The notes under the pieces were generated by a model. The model ran no database searches. It was not told the DNA's origin and saw only the letters and a program-made list of their open reading frames with translations. Source: Chitinophagales bacterium (lineage in GTDB: Bacteria > Bacteroidota > Bacteroidia > Chitinophagales > UBA2359). From it: DNA of 5,229 nt. How positions within the stretch are numbered: the first letter of the stretch is position 1; the number at the start of each line of letters is the position of its first letter. Shown piece after piece: positions 5,169-5,229 of this stretch. The position numbers were made by a program, and so were the translations under genes. Location of the stretch: the NCBI GenBank assembly GCA_020629335.1, contig JAHDDN010000402.1, positions 1 through 5,229 of the forward strand, written 5' to 3'.

Positions 5169-5196
5169 GGGCGCACCTATGTGTGCGCCCTTTTTT
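5169..5196 (+). terminator. Strong intrinsic terminator-like hairpin
   Basis: GGGCGCAC (5169-5176), loop CTATGT, GTGCGCCC (5183-5190), then six T. An 8-base GC-rich perfect stem with a T run is a textbook rho-independent terminator for plus-strand transcription. No plus-strand gene lies directly upstream, so either an untranslated RNA ends here or it is a repeated palindrome that only looks like a terminator. Confidence 0.65.
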
Positions 5197-5199
5197 AAA

Positions 5200-5221
5200 A
5201 TTTGTGCACCCTCTCACAAAT
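5200..5221. repeat. Small inverted repeat beside the terminator
   Basis: ATTTGTG (5200-5206) pairs perfectly with CACAAAT (5215-5221) around an 8-base loop. It lies just past the T run of the preceding hairpin and may be part of the same element. No T run follows, so terminator activity is not implied. Confidence 0.35.
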
Positions 5222-5229
5222 AAGACCTA

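Larger units (their letters stand above)
4707..5229. other. 523-base region without a convincing gene
   Basis: It contains, in order, an 88-base hairpin, a roughly 100-base nested stem-loop that is more GC-rich than its surroundings, a short CGCC-TTC-GGCG hairpin (5038-5048), two blocks of degenerate 7-base repeats and a terminator-like hairpin near the right edge. The reading frames are short and overlap these structures. Reading it as a build-up of intergenic repeats, possibly including an RNA gene, is an inference. Confidence 0.6.

Overview
The window looks like a piece of an AT-rich Bacteroidota chromosome. The evidence is a tandem pair of LVIVD-repeat lipoproteins of a type I know from that phylum, Sec and lipoprotein signal peptides with short leucine-rich cores, mostly no Shine-Dalgarno before start codons, and long AT-rich intergenic gaps. 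A marine Saprospiria relative is my best guess, from general resemblance only. There are no tRNA, rRNA, CRISPR or transposase genes.

Layout. Bases 1-276 hold the edge of an unidentified gene and repeat element A. Bases 277-2348 hold three minus-strand genes, transcribed in the order 2348->1809, 1784->984, 942->277. The first two are LVIVD-repeat lipoproteins that look like the N- and C-terminal parts of a protein usually made as one chain; the third is a secreted protein of unknown function. The divergent gap 2349-2631 holds repeat element C and a small palindrome. Bases 2632-3967 hold two plus-strand genes overlapping by 8 bases: a bile acid:sodium symporter family (BASS/SBF) transporter and a YraN/UPF0102 nuclease-fold protein. 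An intrinsic-terminator hairpin sits inside the end of the yraN coding sequence. Repeat element B fills the convergent gap to 4145, followed by a minus-strand secreted CAP-domain protein (4146-4706). The last 523 bases (4707-5229) have no convincing gene but contain an 88-base hairpin, a roughly 100-base nested stem-loop, two blocks of degenerate 7-base repeats and a strong terminator-like hairpin.

The genes are ordinary cell-envelope and housekeeping functions and do not form an obvious pathway. The unusual content is between them. Three elements of about 165 bases (A, B, C), each in a different gap, fold over their whole length into imperfect hairpins. They share short motifs and an apical stem with a 3-base loop, but the paired bases differ from copy to copy while pairing is kept. 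This looks like a mobile or structured intergenic palindrome family comparable in form to ERIC or MITE elements. I cannot name it.
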